From Triplophysa rosa (taxonomy: Eukaryota > Chordata > Actinopteri > Cypriniformes > Nemacheilidae): a stretch of DNA of 64,000 nucleotides. The notes under the pieces are model-generated. The model ran no database searches and was not told the DNA's origin. It saw only the letters and a program-made list of their open reading frames with translations. Each line of letters begins with the position of its first letter. Position 1 is the first letter of the stretch. Shown piece by piece: positions 61,985-64,000 of this stretch. Position numbers and translations under genes: made by a program. The stretch lies in assembly GCF_024868665.1 (NCBI RefSeq), contig NC_079912.1:17245673-17309672 (forward strand), written 5' to 3'.

Positions 61985-64000
61985 ATGAAGACTCGACCTA
62001 CAGGCAACACCTCTAACGCCGATTGGATGGGCTCGCTATGCCCTGCGCTTACATCAATGCCGCTAAAGCACCTGGCTGTCCCCGGTGAGAGTGATTTGAC
62101 CGAGTACGATAGTTTGTATTTGTTAGGGGTCCAATTAATGAATTAATTGATAAGTACTGGAATCCTACTATTTTATATACAAAGAGTTTGATTCCAAAAT
62201 TTGATAACTCCGTTTTTAAAAAGTTTCAAAAATCACGTTTTTTTATTGTGCATTCCAATTAATACCAATCAAACTGCAGTTGGTTTGTTTTGATTTAAGC
62301 CGTAATAACTGGAAGAAAATACAGCTAATTTACACAACAAAACACGATAACATAATAAAAAACGTGATTTTGAACAAATTTAGTGGATCTCATTTTGGAA
62401 CCAAACTCTTCATATGTTCTTCCTATTATGTTTTTGCCCACAATGTGTCTGGGCGTCCCACAGTTTAAACTTGGGAGGACGATGGGAAATGTCAACCGCA
62501 GCTCATGGAGAAGTCACGTGACATATTTTGGCTCTCTGTGGCACAATGTTAAACGCTCGATCTTTTATTAAACTCTAAAGCATAAATTAAAAAATGCATG
62601 TAAACTCTGTGTACAGATGTGGCCACTAAATCCTAATGTAATCGAGCTGGCTGCGATATTTTTTAATGCGTAGCTTGTCCGTGAAGCACGGCTCTGGGAT
62701 CAGTAGGAAATGCTGTTCGATCTAAAAGCAGTGCGAGTTTGAGTCGCTTATAATGTGCATTTGAAAAAGCAACACCCGTCAAACATGATCATTATAAATA
62801 TACCTTATTATCATAAAAATACCTGATGAGGCTTGAGGAACAGTGATAAAAAAATGTCCATAGGCATTTCCTAGATTCTAGAACGTGTTATGGTCTTCTT
62901 CTGCAGTGCGTATTTGAAGTTTCCGCACGAGAGCGCCCTCTGGCTTTCGGATGCAGCAGCATTTTCCCGTACTTCACTCAAAAGCTGTGCATAAATCACG
63001 TGATATTTATCGTCGGTTTATCGTGACAGCCCTAGTTTTAACATGTTTAAACAATAAAACAATGCAAGTTGGAGGGTGATGGGCATCTCTATTTTTATTA
63101 AAATAAAAGTACTTAAATTAATTTATGTAGTAATCCAGAACAAACCCTCGTTTGCTTTTCTTTCTCTGCTTTTCTCTTTTTTTTTTGCTTTTCTTACTCT
63201 TTTTGGCAATTGATGGAGGATGCCAAATATACCACATCACCACAAAAATATATTTTCTTCTTTTTTTCTGTGAATTAAATGCGACCTATTATGCTAAATT
63301 CATTTTTATGGTGTTTAAACAGAAATGTGTGTAAACAGCTGTCTTTTAGTCGTAAAATCGTAAAAATCACACATTCTTTTTAGTTTTGTGCCTTAAGTGA
63401 CATCAAGTGAACATAAAGGTGTCCCACACCATGGGGTGGTTTCCCAGTCAGACTAGTCCTAGACTAAAATAAATGTAAGAGCTGTCCAAACTGAAAACAA
63501 CTTGCACTGACATATCTTAAAATACCTTGTTGTCTCAAAAAGCACACAAGTAATGTTTTAGGAAGTAATGTTTACTAAAACTACTTAAATTTGCTAATTA
63601 AACTAAGGCCTAGTCCTGGTTTAAGCTAACCCCTGTCTGGGAAACCGCCCCCATGTGCGTGATGCCATCCGTGCATCTACGCATCTGTGTGTAGTTTAAG
63701 TTACACAATAGCTATGTATTTTTAACTATTGATATCTATTGGTAGCCTGAATTATGACGTTAACCAAACAGTGCTTGTGCCAATCTTAAAAACATATTTT
63801 ATGCCATTATTTCCTAGTAGTACATACCAAAGTAACTTCCTGTTTCTTTCTGTTTTAGGGTCTCACGATTCTTTTAGCTTCTGGGTGGATGAGCAAGCTC
63901 CAGTCGGCCCAGACCAAAAGGCATATGTGAAACACCTGGCTGCAGTGTTCCGTTTTCTGGCCAAGAAGGTGATGAAAAAATGGTCCATGACCCAGAACCT
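61985..64000 (+). CDS. plcxd2: PI-PLC X-domain protein PLCXD2-like (5' part)
   Basis: Two exons are visible: 61985-62084 (MKTRPTGNTSNADWMGSL... ending VPG) and 63859 to the window edge. Phase 1 joins them. The joined start reads NADWMGSLCP, LKHLAVPGSHDSFSFWVDEQ, then VGPDQ and MKKWSMTQN, which are hallmark residues of the PLCXD family. The His in GSHDSF corresponds to the first catalytic His of PI-specific phospholipase C X domains. PLCXD proteins hydrolyse phosphoinositides and lack the PH, EF-hand, Y and C2 modules of classical PLCs. The match is better to PLCXD2 than to PLCXD1 or PLCXD3, and PLCXD2 also fits the human 3q13 linkage. The remaining two thirds lie beyond the window. Confidence 0.85.
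62181..62411. repeat. Imperfect inverted repeat in plcxd2 intron 1
   Basis: The arms share AAGAGTTTG(A/G)TTCCAAAAT and AAAATCACGTTTTTT and their complements at 62181-62247 and 62356-62411. Probably a DNA-element remnant; the family is not recognised. Confidence 0.6.
63433..63652. mobile_element. Inverted-repeat element, 'GGTTTCCCAGTCAGACTAG' type
   Basis: The left end 'GGGGTGGTTTCCCAGTCAGA' with TAGTCCTAGACTAAAAT is mirrored by 'TAGTCCTGGTTTAAGCTAAC' and GGGAAACCGCCCCC. Related to 31029-31269. It lies in plcxd2 intron 1. Confidence 0.75.

Overview
This window is vertebrate nuclear DNA, almost certainly from a ray-finned fish and probably a cyprinid. Genes are split into many short exons with GT-AG junctions. 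Introns and intergenic DNA are crowded with teleost-type repeats: tRNA-derived SINEs with the 'CTTTGGATAAAAGCGTCTGC' tail, the 3' end of an L2/CR1-like LINE, and many short inverted-repeat elements with 'GGATAGTTCACCC'-like, 'AAACCAGCA' hairpin or 'CACTGCAAAAA' termini. All gene models were built by eye from splice sites, reading-frame phase and remembered protein families. No transcript data or database search was available.

Layout from left to right. 1-14.0 kb (+): an adhesion GPCR of the ADGRG2/4/6 group, best match ADGRG2, with a giant Thr/Asn-rich mucin-like exon; its 5' exons occur twice in tandem, separated by a single N. 15.4-19.6 kb (-): a complete GABA-A rho receptor subunit, gabrr3-like. 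22.1-24.7 kb and 25.7-29.6 kb (+): two tandem B7/butyrophilin-type Ig receptors resembling HHLA2; the second has an in-frame TAG. 29.6-35.5 kb: gene-free and repeat-rich. 35.6-44.5 kb (+): a TTLL13-like tubulin polyglutamylase with an early in-frame TGA. 45.4-56.4 kb (-): a complete 21-exon cip2a, including a probable U12-type AT-AC intron and an intron carrying a large foldback element. 58.5-61.1 kb (-): a four-exon SAP/EAT-2 (SH2D1) adaptor. 62.0 kb to the edge (+): the first two coding exons of plcxd2.

The genes do not form one pathway. HHLA2-like ligands and an SH2D1 adaptor both act at lymphocyte surfaces; the others serve inhibitory neurotransmission, cilia/axoneme tubulin modification, PP2A control and lipid signalling. 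From memory, GABRR3, HHLA2, CIP2A and PLCXD2 all lie on human 3q11-q13, so the backbone looks like an ancient conserved linkage block with ADGRG-, TTLL13- and SH2D1-type genes interleaved.

The observations most worth checking are the AT-AC intron in cip2a, the foldback element with about 22-bp repeats in its arms, the two isolated nonsense codons, the heptad N-glycosylation repeat of the receptor, and the probable false tandem duplication at its 5' end.
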